NCBI RefSeq assembly: GCF_900112695.1
Contig: NZ_FOMT01000002.1
Span: 688,479-752,478 of the forward strand
Reading direction: 5' to 3'
Source of the DNA: Paenibacillus catalpae
Lineage (GTDB): Bacteria; Bacillota; Bacilli; Paenibacillales; Paenibacillaceae
DNA: 64,000 nucleotides
Part shown: positions 1-7,675 of the stretch, piece after piece
Numbering within the stretch: position 1 is the first letter of the stretch
Layout of the letters: every line of letters starts with the position of its first letter
Notes under the pieces: generated by a model
Databases searched by the model: none
Told to the model about the DNA's origin: nothing
Seen by the model: the letters and a program-made list of their open reading frames with translations, nothing else
Position numbers and translations under genes: made by a program

Positions 1-936
1 AACGCATTGCCTGCCGCTATTTCTGCGGACTGGACCTCTCATCAATATGACCAGCAAGTGAATCAGATTATTTGCAATGTAGCGCCGCGCGCCTGGAGCA
101 ACGGTCCTTATGCCAATGTGTTTGGCCTGGAGCCGAATTTCGGCTGCTGCACAGCGAATATGCATCAAGGCTGGCCGAAGCTGGCCTCGCATTTATGGAT
201 GCAGGACAATGAAGGCGGACTGGCGGCGGTATCTTATGCCCCTTGTTTCTTACGTACAGCCGTTGCCGGAGATGTGCAGGCAGAGATTCGAGTATCCGGA
301 GAATATCCATTCCGGGAACGGGTAAGGATGGATATCCAGTTGGATCGTCCGGCAAACTTCCGGATCCAGCTGCGAATTCCGGGATGGTGCCATTCACCGG
401 CTATTACAGTGAATGGAGCAGAAATTCCGGTTGCCAATAAACAAGGATATGCTACAATTGACCGCGAATGGCAAACGGGAGATTGTATACAGCTGTCGCT
501 GCCGATGGAGCCGAGAACCGTGTCCCGCAATCTGTTTGCCGTGAGCGTGGAACGCGGACCTCTTGTTTATGCCCTTCCCATAGAAGAAAACTGGCAGCTT
601 CTGCGGAGGCGCGAACGGTTCCATGATCATGAGCTGTATCCGGCCTCGCCTTGGAAATACGGCTTGCTTGCGGATACCTCCTTTAAGGCTGTCGTAAGCG
701 AGGGAGATTTGCCTTACCAGCCGTTCCTGGCGGTTGATTCCCCCATTAAGCTGGAGGCGCAAGGCAAGCTGGTGCCGGATTGGCGGATGGAAGGCAATAA
801 TGCGGGAACCCCGCCGCTTGCTCCAGAGACCGATGAACAGCCAGTGGTCGATCTCGAGCTTGTACCGTATGGCGGAGCCAAGCTTCGAATTGGAGAATTC
901 CCGCTGATTGGCGAGCGAAAGTCCGCAAGAACCTGA
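1..936 (+). CDS. GH127-family (DUF1680) beta-L-arabinofuranosidase-like enzyme, C-terminal part
   Basis: The reading frame is open at the first base, so the N-terminus lies outside the window; 311 codons remain. Visible is the FGLEPNFGCCTANMHQGWPK block with tandem Cys near residues 47-48. In the characterised GH127 enzyme HypBA1 the equivalent Cys pair supplies the nucleophile and zinc ligands. It is followed by a beta-rich C-terminal region (LRIPGWC, FAVSVERGPLVYALP) typical of DUF1680 proteins. The family removes beta-L-arabinofuranose from arabinooligosaccharides in the cytoplasm; the exact substrate is not readable here. An aldose 1-epimerase follows 48 nt downstream, suggesting a shared transcript for sugar release and anomer conversion. 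Family is secure, substrate inferred. Confidence 0.85.
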   Translation, partial: NALPAAISADWTSHQYDQQVNQIICNVAPRAWSNGPYANVFGLEPNFGCCTANMHQGWPKLASHLWMQDNEGGLAAVSYAPCFLRTAVAGDVQAEIRVSGEYPFRERVRMDIQLDRPANFRIQLRIPGWCHSPAITVNGAEIPVANKQGYATIDREWQTGDCIQLSLPMEPRTVSRNLFAVSVERGPLVYALPIEENWQLLRRRERFHDHELYPASPWKYGLLADTSFKAVVSEGDLPYQPFLAVDSPIKLEAQGKLVPDWRMEGNNAGTPPLAPETDEQPVVDLELVPYGGAKLRIGEFPLIGERKSART

Positions 937-984
937 TGCTTAGTTATGAACCTGGACATTACGACAAAGGAGTATGAGGAAACG

Positions 985-1977
985 ATGAATCAAGCGAATG
1001 AAGGATTATTTCATGGCGAGCGTGCCATATGGCTTCGCTGGGGACGATATGAAGCAGCGCTGCTTCCGGAGATTGGCGGCAATCTGATCGCATTCCGGGA
1101 CGCAGAAGAGGAATACCGCTTCCTGCATGAGCCAACGCCGGAAGAGATGGAGAGCTTCAAGGCAAGACCTATGATTCACGGTATTCCTGTGCTATTCCCG
1201 CCGAACCGTTATGAGGACGGCAAATTCCCCTGGGGCGGCCAGACCCTTCAGTTCCCTGTAAACGAGCCGGCTACGGGCAATCATCTGCACGGTTTTCTCT
1301 ATCAAACGCCATGGCAGGTAGAAGACTACGGATCGACAAAGACAGAAAGCTATGTTGTTGTATCCGTTCAGGTGGATGAGAACCATCCTTCCTATGCAAG
1401 CTTCCCGTTCCACTATACGATCCGCCTTCGTTACTCCTTAAGCGAGAACGGACTGCTGCAGCAGGTTGCGGTTCGTAATGACGGGCAATCGGATATGCCA
1501 TGCCTGCTTGCTTTCCATACATCGGTTAATGCACCGTTCGTGCCGGGAGGACAAGCTCAGGATTACCGCATCCGCATGACAATCGGCGAGCGTTGGGAGC
1601 TGAATGAGCGTATGCTTCCTACCAAGGCCTATCAGCCGTTGAAGGAAGAGGAGCTCCAAATGCAAGGCGAAGGCGTATATCCATTCTTTGAAGCGATGGA
1701 CAATCATTACACATCCCGTCCGCAGAACGGACGTAACCGGATGGAGCTTGCGGATACAAAGGCGAATATCAAGCTGGTCTATGATGTGGGCACGTCCTAT
1801 AAGCAATGGATGATCTGGAATAACAATGCGACGGAAGGCTTCTTCTGTCCGGAGCCGCAGATTAACCTGGTAAATGCGCCTAACGTTGATCTGGATGCAG
1901 ATGAGATCGGCCTGTTAAGTCTCGCGCCTGGAGAGATCTTCGAGGAATCCAGCAGACTGTATGTAATAAAAGGTTAG
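985..1977 (+). CDS. Aldose 1-epimerase (mutarotase) family protein
   Basis: The 330-residue protein shows mutarotase-fold hallmarks: an N-terminal GRYEAALLPEIGGNLIAF strand, R-P-M-I-H-G-I-P-V-L-F-P-P-N-R, the catalytic-region NHLHGFLYQTPW and a C-terminal FFCPEPQ carrying the probable catalytic Glu. The family interconverts alpha and beta anomers of hexoses or pentoses in the cytosol. I chose ATG 985 because AAAGGAG (966-972) sits 12 nt upstream; an in-frame ATG at 946 would add 13 residues but lies ahead of that site. It follows the GH127 gene closely and is followed by an intrinsic terminator, so it is probably the last gene of a sugar operon. Sugar specificity cannot be read. Confidence 0.85.
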   Translation: MNQANEGLFHGERAIWLRWGRYEAALLPEIGGNLIAFRDAEEEYRFLHEPTPEEMESFKARPMIHGIPVLFPPNRYEDGKFPWGGQTLQFPVNEPATGNHLHGFLYQTPWQVEDYGSTKTESYVVVSVQVDENHPSYASFPFHYTIRLRYSLSENGLLQQVAVRNDGQSDMPCLLAFHTSVNAPFVPGGQAQDYRIRMTIGERWELNERMLPTKAYQPLKEEELQMQGEGVYPFFEAMDNHYTSRPQNGRNRMELADTKANIKLVYDVGTSYKQWMIWNNNATEGFFCPEPQINLVNAPNVDLDADEIGLLSLAPGEIFEESSRLYVIKG

Positions 1978-1991
1978 TCTAACATAAGGAG

Positions 1992-2029
1992 CTGTCTCAG
2001 AAGCCAATAGCTGATGAGGCAGTTTTTTT
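1992..2029 (+). terminator. Intrinsic terminator after the aldose epimerase gene
   Basis: CTGTCTCA pairs with TGAGGCAG (one G-T pair) and is followed by seven T. It separates the sugar genes from the two-component system. Confidence 0.7.
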
Positions 2030-2129
2030 ATGTCTCAGTACATTTCCAATATATGTTACAATCGAGGGGTGGAGAGAAGAAGAGAGGCAGACGCCGCTCA
2101 CCCTAATAGGATTAGGAGGAGTTTCAAAG

Positions 2130-2828
2130 ATGTCTAAGCGGATTCTGCTCATAGAGGATGATATCGACATCAGCCAGTTAATCGAAAGCCACCTCAAACA
2201 GGAGAACTACAACGTTTATACGGCATATGACGGCGAAGAAGCCGAATTGCTTTTTCGGCAGGAGAAGTTTGATTTAATTTTGCTCGATTTAATGCTGCCC
2301 AAGATTAGCGGCATGGATTTGCTCAAGCAAATCCGGGAAACCAGCGTTGTTCCTGTCTTGATTATTTCTGCCAAGGGCAGCGATCTTGATAAGGCTTTGG
2401 GACTGGGTTTTGGTGCGGACGATTATATAAGCAAACCCTTTTCGATGATTGAATTGACAGCCAGAGTGCAGGCGGCCATACGAAGATCAACGCAATATTC
2501 GGAAGTGGATAACAAGCCGGAAGAGACTAGAGCGATTACCTATAAGGATCTTACTCTTGATTTACATACATTCTCCGCGATCGTAGGCGGCAAGAGCATG
2601 CAGCTTACGGCCAAGGAATTTCATATTTTAAAGCTGTTCCTCACCAATCGCAGCAGAGTATACACCAAGGAGCAGATCTATCAGTTAATTTGGGAGGACG
2701 ATTACTACGGCAACGAGAACGTCATCAATGTTCATATCCGTAGATTGCGGGAGAAGATCGAAGAGGATCCGTCATCTCCCCGGTACATCAAGACAATCTG
2801 GGGAATCGGATACAAGTTGGGCGAATAA
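2130..2828 (+). CDS. OmpR/PhoB-family response regulator
   Basis: A 232-residue regulator. The receiver domain occupies about residues 3-115, with acidic pocket E9-D10-D11, phospho-acceptor D53 (LILLDLMLP) and K103 in the SKPF motif. The C-terminal winged helix (about 133-230) has LTAKEFHILKLF and the INVHIRRLREKIE recognition helix. AGGAGGAG lies 10-14 nt upstream of the ATG. The kinase gene starts 3 nt after the stop, and an ABC exporter follows, so it most likely activates that exporter. This matches drug- or peptide-sensing modules of the Bce/Bcr type; the inducer cannot be read. Confidence 0.93.
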   Translation: MSKRILLIEDDIDISQLIESHLKQENYNVYTAYDGEEAELLFRQEKFDLILLDLMLPKISGMDLLKQIRETSVVPVLIISAKGSDLDKALGLGFGADDYISKPFSMIELTARVQAAIRRSTQYSEVDNKPEETRAITYKDLTLDLHTFSAIVGGKSMQLTAKEFHILKLFLTNRSRVYTKEQIYQLIWEDDYYGNENVINVHIRRLREKIEEDPSSPRYIKTIWGIGYKLGE

Positions 2829-2831
2829 GCT

Positions 2832-3767
2832 ATGATTCTAATCTTATCATTTGCAATTGTCGTATTGGTCTCAATCATTGTCTGGCAATGGTACTCCGGC
2901 AGGAAGCTTAAGAGTAATGTGCAAGAAATAACAGATAAAATCTCTGACATCATTATGCAAGAAACGGCTGAGAAAGTGCTGGTGACTTCCGGTCAGAACA
3001 CGGTTCGACAGCTTCTTGTCCAGATTAACAGACTGCTCGATTACAATCAGAAGGTCATAGCGGATTATGCGAGAACGAAGGAGAGTCAGCGGAAGCTGAT
3101 CTCCAACATGTCCCATGATTTAAAGACGCCGCTGACGGTCATTCTTGGCTATACAGAAAAACTGAATCAAGATAAACAGCTATCCAAGAAAGAGGAACAG
3201 CAGGTGCTGCAGCGGCTGAACGAGAAGGTGAACGCAATGATTGCGTTAATTAATCAATTTTTTGACCTGGTCAAGCTCGAGGCCGAGGATTATGCGATTC
3301 CGTTAAGCAAAATATCCCTTAGCGAGATTAGCCGGCAAAGCGTGCTCGATTTCTATGACCTGCTGTCGTCACGAAACATACGGGTTGAGATTGATATTCC
3401 GAACCGCCCCTTCTATATTCTGGCCAACCGGGATGCGCTGCATCGGATATTAAGTAACCTCATCTCCAATTCCATCCATTATGGAAGTGACGGGGGAGTG
3501 CTCGGGGTAACGGTTCGGGAGGAAGGTGATTATGTAGCGGTCGATGTTTGGGATCGGGGAAAAGGGATTGCGGAGGCGCACCGGGACCGCGTATTCGAGA
3601 GGCTCTACACGTTGGATGATGCCAGAAACCCGAACTTCCAAGGAAGCGGGCTGGGGCTAAGCATTTCCAAACGGTTAACGGAGGAGATGCAGGGAACGAT
3701 AGCTCTGAGCAGCACGCCGTATCACAAAACCACCTTTACCTGCAAATTCAGGCCATTATCCTATTAA
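2832..3767 (+). CDS. Sensor histidine kinase with a very small sensor region
   Basis: A 311-residue kinase with one clear membrane helix at residues 2-20 and no extracytoplasmic sensor domain. After a cytoplasmic linker comes the DHp motif SHDLKTPLTVILGY with phospho-acceptor H95, then HATPase_c motifs: N-box (LISNLISNSIHYG type), DRGKGI, GSGLGLSI. Such kinases in Bacillota usually sense stress through a partner membrane protein, often the ABC transporter they control. Here a transporter is encoded 150 nt downstream beyond a terminator. It is almost certainly co-transcribed with the regulator upstream (3-nt gap). Confidence 0.9.
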   Translation: MILILSFAIVVLVSIIVWQWYSGRKLKSNVQEITDKISDIIMQETAEKVLVTSGQNTVRQLLVQINRLLDYNQKVIADYARTKESQRKLISNMSHDLKTPLTVILGYTEKLNQDKQLSKKEEQQVLQRLNEKVNAMIALINQFFDLVKLEAEDYAIPLSKISLSEISRQSVLDFYDLLSSRNIRVEIDIPNRPFYILANRDALHRILSNLISNSIHYGSDGGVLGVTVREEGDYVAVDVWDRGKGIAEAHRDRVFERLYTLDDARNPNFQGSGLGLSISKRLTEEMQGTIALSSTPYHKTTFTCKFRPLSY

Positions 3768-3803
3768 GAGATGTTCAGCTGCTGCCGAACATCTCTTTTT
3801 TTT
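3766..3803 (+). terminator. Intrinsic terminator after the histidine kinase
   Basis: AGAGATGTTC (3767-3776) pairs perfectly with GAACATCTCT (3787-3796), followed by a T run to 3803. It uncouples the ABC genes from the two-component operon, so they need their own promoter in 3804-3920. Confidence 0.9.
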
Positions 3804-3859
3804 CTTCCAACCTCTAATTAAGAAACATGTAAGGAATGGGAAAGGAAAAATCGACATTC

Positions 3860-3870
3860 TCTAGTCTAGA
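3860..3870. promoter_or_regulatory. Small inverted repeat upstream of the BcrA-like exporter
   Basis: TCTAG-T-CTAGA is an exact inverted repeat about 50 nt before the ABC ATPase start, in an AT-rich stretch. It could be the response-regulator site, but there is no second copy in the window to support it. Confidence 0.3.
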
Positions 3871-3920
3871 ATAAAAATAACAAAACGAAACCGAGTCGAA
3901 ACCGCGGGAGGAATCAGACA

Positions 3921-4853
3921 ATGAATGCGATCATTCAAACCTATGGGCTGACTAGAGAGGTAAAAGGAAGAACGATTGTCTCGAACGTTAATCTGAATTT
4001 AAAAAGAGGCGAAATTTATGGTCTGCTTGGACCAAATGGCGCAGGCAAAACGACGATTATGAAAATGCTCACCGGACTTATTCTTCCAACCTCCGGAGAA
4101 ATTACGTTGTTTGGCAAAAAGCTTGCTGAAGATTCGAAAGAAAGCTTAAAGCGAGTCGGGAGTATTATCGAATACCCGCTCTTCCTCGAACATTTGACGG
4201 CCATGGAAAATTTGAAGATTCATTGCGAATACTTGGGTTTTTATGACGAGATGGCGATTCGTCAGGCATTGGACCTGGTTCAATTGAAAGGAATTGAAGG
4301 GAAGAAGGTGAAGGAGTTCTCGCTGGGCATGAAGCAGCGCCTGGGTATTGCGCGGGCTGCGATTACGAAGCCGGAATTGATCGTGCTCGATGAGCCGACC
4401 AACGGCTTGGATCCAATCGGCATTAAAGATATGAGAGATCTCGTTCAAACGCTGAACAAGGAATATGGCATTACGTTCCTCCTCTCCAGCCATATTCTTG
4501 CTGAAATTGAACAAATGGCGGACAGAATTGGCGTCATTCAGCAAGGAAAGCTCGTGGATGAGTTCACCTTGTCGGACATTCGGCAGCGGCGGACCGAATA
4601 TCTGGAGCTGGTGACTCCGGATGTGCGGAGAGCCGCGGTGCTGCTTGAGCAGGAGCTTCAAATTTTCAATATCAAAATTGTCCAGGACAATCGGATCCGG
4701 ATTTATGACGCTAACGTATCCGCAGGGCAAATATCCAGGCTGCTGGTCTCGCGGGATATTGAACTGGAGGAGATTCAGAAGAATACAAGCACGCTGGAGG
4801 ATTATTTTTACAATCAAATTCAAGGAGGAGCTAAGCATGCTAAAGCTGATTGA
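3921..4853 (+). CDS. ABC transporter ATPase, BcrA/antibiotic-export type
   Basis: A 310-residue ATPase. Walker A is GPNGAGKTTIMK near residue 36, the signature is FSLGMKQRLGIARA, Walker B is LIVLDEPTNGLDP, and the H-loop is SSHILAE. The LGMKQR signature and the C-terminal 80-residue extension are typical of bacitracin/lantibiotic self-protection ATPases (BcrA-like). GGGAGG lies 9 nt before the ATG. Its last 17 nt overlap the permease gene, so the two are translationally coupled. It probably powers export or membrane clearance of a peptide antibiotic, controlled by the upstream two-component system; the substrate is inference. Confidence 0.92.
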   Translation: MNAIIQTYGLTREVKGRTIVSNVNLNLKRGEIYGLLGPNGAGKTTIMKMLTGLILPTSGEITLFGKKLAEDSKESLKRVGSIIEYPLFLEHLTAMENLKIHCEYLGFYDEMAIRQALDLVQLKGIEGKKVKEFSLGMKQRLGIARAAITKPELIVLDEPTNGLDPIGIKDMRDLVQTLNKEYGITFLLSSHILAEIEQMADRIGVIQQGKLVDEFTLSDIRQRRTEYLELVTPDVRRAAVLLEQELQIFNIKIVQDNRIRIYDANVSAGQISRLLVSRDIELEEIQKNTSTLEDYFYNQIQGGAKHAKAD

Positions 4854-5535
4854 ATTGGAATGGAGAAAGCTGGAGCGGAAGAAAGTCATCGGCGAAGTCG
4901 TTATCTATTGGGCCATTCTTATGTTTCTGCCCGTATTCTTTCTCCAAGTTGTATTTGCCGATATGCCCGAAGTGACCTATGCCGAAAGCTATGCCGCTAT
5001 GATGAAGCTGATGCTTCCAATCCAGATGGGGTTCCTTCTATTCGGAGCGTCATTGATCAACCACGTATTTATTGAACCATATAAAAATAAAACGATGGCC
5101 TTATTCTTCGGCTATCCGCTTAGCCGCAAGAAACTGTTCACGGCCAAAGCCCTGTTCATCGTATCGGCAGTTTTCTTCTGCACGGTCGTCTCCTTTCTGC
5201 TGTCGGGCATCACGACTTATGCGATTGACCTGGCCTTTGATGTCATAGACGGAACACCGACAGCGCCAGATCTGATGGCCTTTGGAGTCCGTACGATCAT
5301 TCATTCGGCCGCGGTCGCCTTCGCTTCGTTGATTCCGCTGTTTTTGTTTGGGATTTGGAGAAGGGCGGTCATCCCAACGGTTGTTTGTGCGATTTTTCTC
5401 ATGCAGTTTCCTAATTTTCTGGGGCTTCTGCGTATTGCATTGAACCCGGACCTTTTATATGCTCTACTCAGCGTTCTTGGTGCAATAAGTGCTTACCTTT
5501 CCGTTAAGCTGGTGAATAAGATCGGGGATGTATAG
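4837..5535 (+). CDS. ABC-2 type permease partner of the BcrA-like ATPase
   Basis: A 232-residue integral membrane protein with about six hydrophobic segments (about residues 18-36, 55-75, 98-122, 150-172, 178-196, 205-222). ATG 4837 was chosen because AAGGAGGAG (4822-4830) sits just upstream; the gene overlaps the ATPase by 17 nt. It begins with MLKLIELEWRKLERKK, a charged cytoplasmic N-terminus typical of ABC-2 permeases of antibiotic-resistance exporters. There is no extracellular loop as large as in BceB, so the system is closer to BcrAB/lantibiotic-immunity type. Confidence 0.88.
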   Translation: MLKLIELEWRKLERKKVIGEVVIYWAILMFLPVFFLQVVFADMPEVTYAESYAAMMKLMLPIQMGFLLFGASLINHVFIEPYKNKTMALFFGYPLSRKKLFTAKALFIVSAVFFCTVVSFLLSGITTYAIDLAFDVIDGTPTAPDLMAFGVRTIIHSAAVAFASLIPLFLFGIWRRAVIPTVVCAIFLMQFPNFLGLLRIALNPDLLYALLSVLGAISAYLSVKLVNKIGDV

Positions 5536-5548
5536 TCCATTCAAAAGC

Positions 5549-5587
5549 AAAAAACCAAGACATGTAGTATACAAGTCTTGGTTTTTT
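5549..5587. terminator. Bidirectional terminator between converging operons
   Basis: AAAAAACCAAGAC pairs with GTCTTGGTTTTTT. T runs occur on both strands, so it can end both the exporter transcript (plus) and the GH130 operon (minus). Confidence 0.9.
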
Positions 5588-5598
5588 GTACAGGAACG

Positions 5599-6660
5599 CT
5601 ATTCGTAAGTCAAGCTGTCCAGAATTTCCTTCACGTTAAGCTCAGCACAAGCCATGGACGTATCGGCTACGCCGTAATACATCTTCACCACATCGCCATC
5701 GACCAATGCGCCGCAAGAGAAGACAACGTCTCCGAAGAATCCGTTCATCTCATAATCGGTTTCCGGCTCCATGATGGGATGATTGGAGCGGGCAATTACT
5801 TTGGAAGGATCGTTCAGATCCAGCAGCAGGGCACCCATGCAGTAGCGGTGATCCAGCGTTGCGCCGTGGTATAACTCCAGCCAGCCTTTTTCGGTGCGGA
5901 ACGGTACGGCCCCGCCGCCCATGCGGCCGCTGTCCCACATGCCGTCGCGCAGACCCGCGAGATGTTTATGGTTGCCCCAATAGACGAGATTATCGGATTC
6001 GGCGATCCACATTTCCGGATTGCCTGTGCTCTTGGTCGTTGGACGGTGCAAGGCATAGTATTTGCCGTTAATTTTCTCAGGGAAGATCAATACGTCCTTG
6101 TTGTCCGGTCCGAAAATCATCCCGTGATGCGTAAAGTTCACAAAATCCTGGGTCGAAACCATGGATTCGCCTACGCCTACCGGAGATACAGCGGAAAAAT
6201 AGATATAATACGTATCGCCGATCTGCGTCACGCGCGGGTCTTCGATACCGAAGCTTTCCAGCGATTGTGCAGGATACACAAGCGGCTTGTCATCGATCGT
6301 AAAGTGATGTCCATCGGTACTGCGTGCTACCCGAATATAGGACAAGGAAGTCAAATATTCGAAGGTAGCGCTGTGATTCACATTGCGAATAACACGCGGG
6401 TCGGAGAAATCATAACGCGCATCATCCGTACGGAATTCCAGAATGTCCAGCTCTTGCGTAGCTGCATTAAATACGGGAGCTTTGACAATCATCGGATCGT
6501 TACTGATCGGACGCTCAGCGACCCGGAGCAGCAGTAAAACTTCACCGTTATATTCCGCGACGCCTGCATTAAAAGCGCCAATTACTTCAAAACCTTCATG
6601 ATACGGCTTCACGTCAGCCGGTGTAACCAGAGGGTTCTCCTCATATCTGTATATATTCAT
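5599..6660 (-). CDS. GH130-family glycoside phosphorylase
   Basis: A 353-residue five-bladed propeller-type enzyme. The SFGIEDPRVT motif carries the conserved Asp (D141) that acts as general acid in GH130 phosphorylases. Other family blocks are RVAERP, HRPTTKSTGNPEMWIAES, and GWLELYHG with phosphate-binding residues. GH130 enzymes cleave beta-mannosyl linkages with inorganic phosphate, giving mannose-1-phosphate; which oligosaccharide is used is unknown. ATG 6660 is preceded by AGGGG. It is the last gene of a six-gene minus-strand operon, 25 nt after the DUF1861 gene. There is no signal peptide, so it acts on imported sugar in the cytoplasm. Confidence 0.88.
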   Translation of the reverse strand: MNIYRYEENPLVTPADVKPYHEGFEVIGAFNAGVAEYNGEVLLLLRVAERPISNDPMIVKAPVFNAATQELDILEFRTDDARYDFSDPRVIRNVNHSATFEYLTSLSYIRVARSTDGHHFTIDDKPLVYPAQSLESFGIEDPRVTQIGDTYYIYFSAVSPVGVGESMVSTQDFVNFTHHGMIFGPDNKDVLIFPEKINGKYYALHRPTTKSTGNPEMWIAESDNLVYWGNHKHLAGLRDGMWDSGRMGGGAVPFRTEKGWLELYHGATLDHRYCMGALLLDLNDPSKVIARSNHPIMEPETDYEMNGFFGDVVFSCGALVDGDVVKMYYGVADTSMACAELNVKEILDSLTYE

Positions 6661-6685
6661 GTTGTTTGCCCCTATCCAATAAGCA

Positions 6686-7636
6686 TTATTTATTTTGTTC
6701 GAACTTGAGGAACGGATCGTGGATGGTGATGCGATGCGCTTCCGCATCGCTGATTCCGGCATAGAGGTCGGCCGTTCCATCCGAATGGCGAACGAGCCCC
6801 CCGCTAAATACGACGTCGGCCAGATCCGGGCGCTTGGTTTCACCCGGCAGGAATTCAGCGCGTACAGCAATCAGTTCCATATCGCTGAACTCGCCTGTCT
6901 GCGGATCGAGTGCAAACACCATCGGATAATAGTGACGGTCTCCGGCTTCGTCAAAGCTGGCGACATGGCCAAGCACGCCGACAAGTCCATTGTTCAGGAT
7001 GTGCAACTCGTTGGCACCGCCCCATTCCGCGTCAATGAATTGATCTGCCAGAAGGGGAGCATCGTTAACTAGTTCTACCGTCACACCGGCGAGCGAGCTT
7101 ACCTTTGTAAATCCGATTTTGCCTCGGCCGCCTTTTTCGCCTTGAGGACGAGTGAACACGCCAATTTCGCCGCTGGCCAGTTCCACAAGACGCAAATCCT
7201 TCATGGCATCGGGGCCGGTGAAGAAAGGAGAAAGCCCATTTAGCGATTTGCCTTTTCTGAATACGGTTCTCCACATTAACGCATTGTCCATTGCAGGGTG
7301 AGGGAAAGTCTCAACGCCGCCCAGAACCAGCTCGCCATGAATGAAGGTGAAGAACGGATCCTGAAGGGTAAAGACGGGCGCTCCTTCTTTGGGTACCCAA
7401 GTGCCGTTCTGCTCTACGAAAAAGTGGATTTCCGAATGCTCGCTGTCCCGGGATTCCACACGACCTGCAATTACGGTGACTCCATCAATTCGAAATGGTG
7501 CCGAGATATTATAAACGTCTTTGTCACCTACGCCCGAAAATGAAAGTTTTACCGGATTCAGAATCGTAGATTTCTTATCTTGGTATTCCTGCAGCAGCGT
7601 TGCGCATGTTTTAACTGCGGATTTCTTCAATGCCAA
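6686..7636 (-). CDS. DUF1861-family protein (predicted propeller, GH130 companion)
   Basis: A 316-residue protein resembling DUF1861 (PF08950-type) proteins, which are beta-propeller-like and related in fold to GH43/GH130. Visible blocks are GVGDKDVYNISAPF, VETFPHP, a central GEIGVFTRPQG, EWGGANELHIL and PDLADVVFSGG. No catalytic role is established to my knowledge. Its place between GH13 and GH130 genes suggests work on the same oligosaccharide. The start is TTG, fixed by a perfect AGGAGG (complement of 7645-7650) exactly 8 nt upstream; no ATG fits. There is no signal peptide. Confidence 0.8.
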   Translation of the reverse strand: MALKKSAVKTCATLLQEYQDKKSTILNPVKLSFSGVGDKDVYNISAPFRIDGVTVIAGRVESRDSEHSEIHFFVEQNGTWVPKEGAPVFTLQDPFFTFIHGELVLGGVETFPHPAMDNALMWRTVFRKGKSLNGLSPFFTGPDAMKDLRLVELASGEIGVFTRPQGEKGGRGKIGFTKVSSLAGVTVELVNDAPLLADQFIDAEWGGANELHILNNGLVGVLGHVASFDEAGDRHYYPMVFALDPQTGEFSDMELIAVRAEFLPGETKRPDLADVVFSGGLVRHSDGTADLYAGISDAEAHRITIHDPFLKFEQNK

Positions 7637-7675
7637 AGTAAATGCCTCCTAAGATAAACAAGAAATAATTGCGAT

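Noticed and set aside
945-984. Upstream ATG 946 as start of the aldose epimerase
   Set aside because: The ribosome site lies downstream of it and in front of ATG 985; the extra residues do not resemble the family N-terminus.
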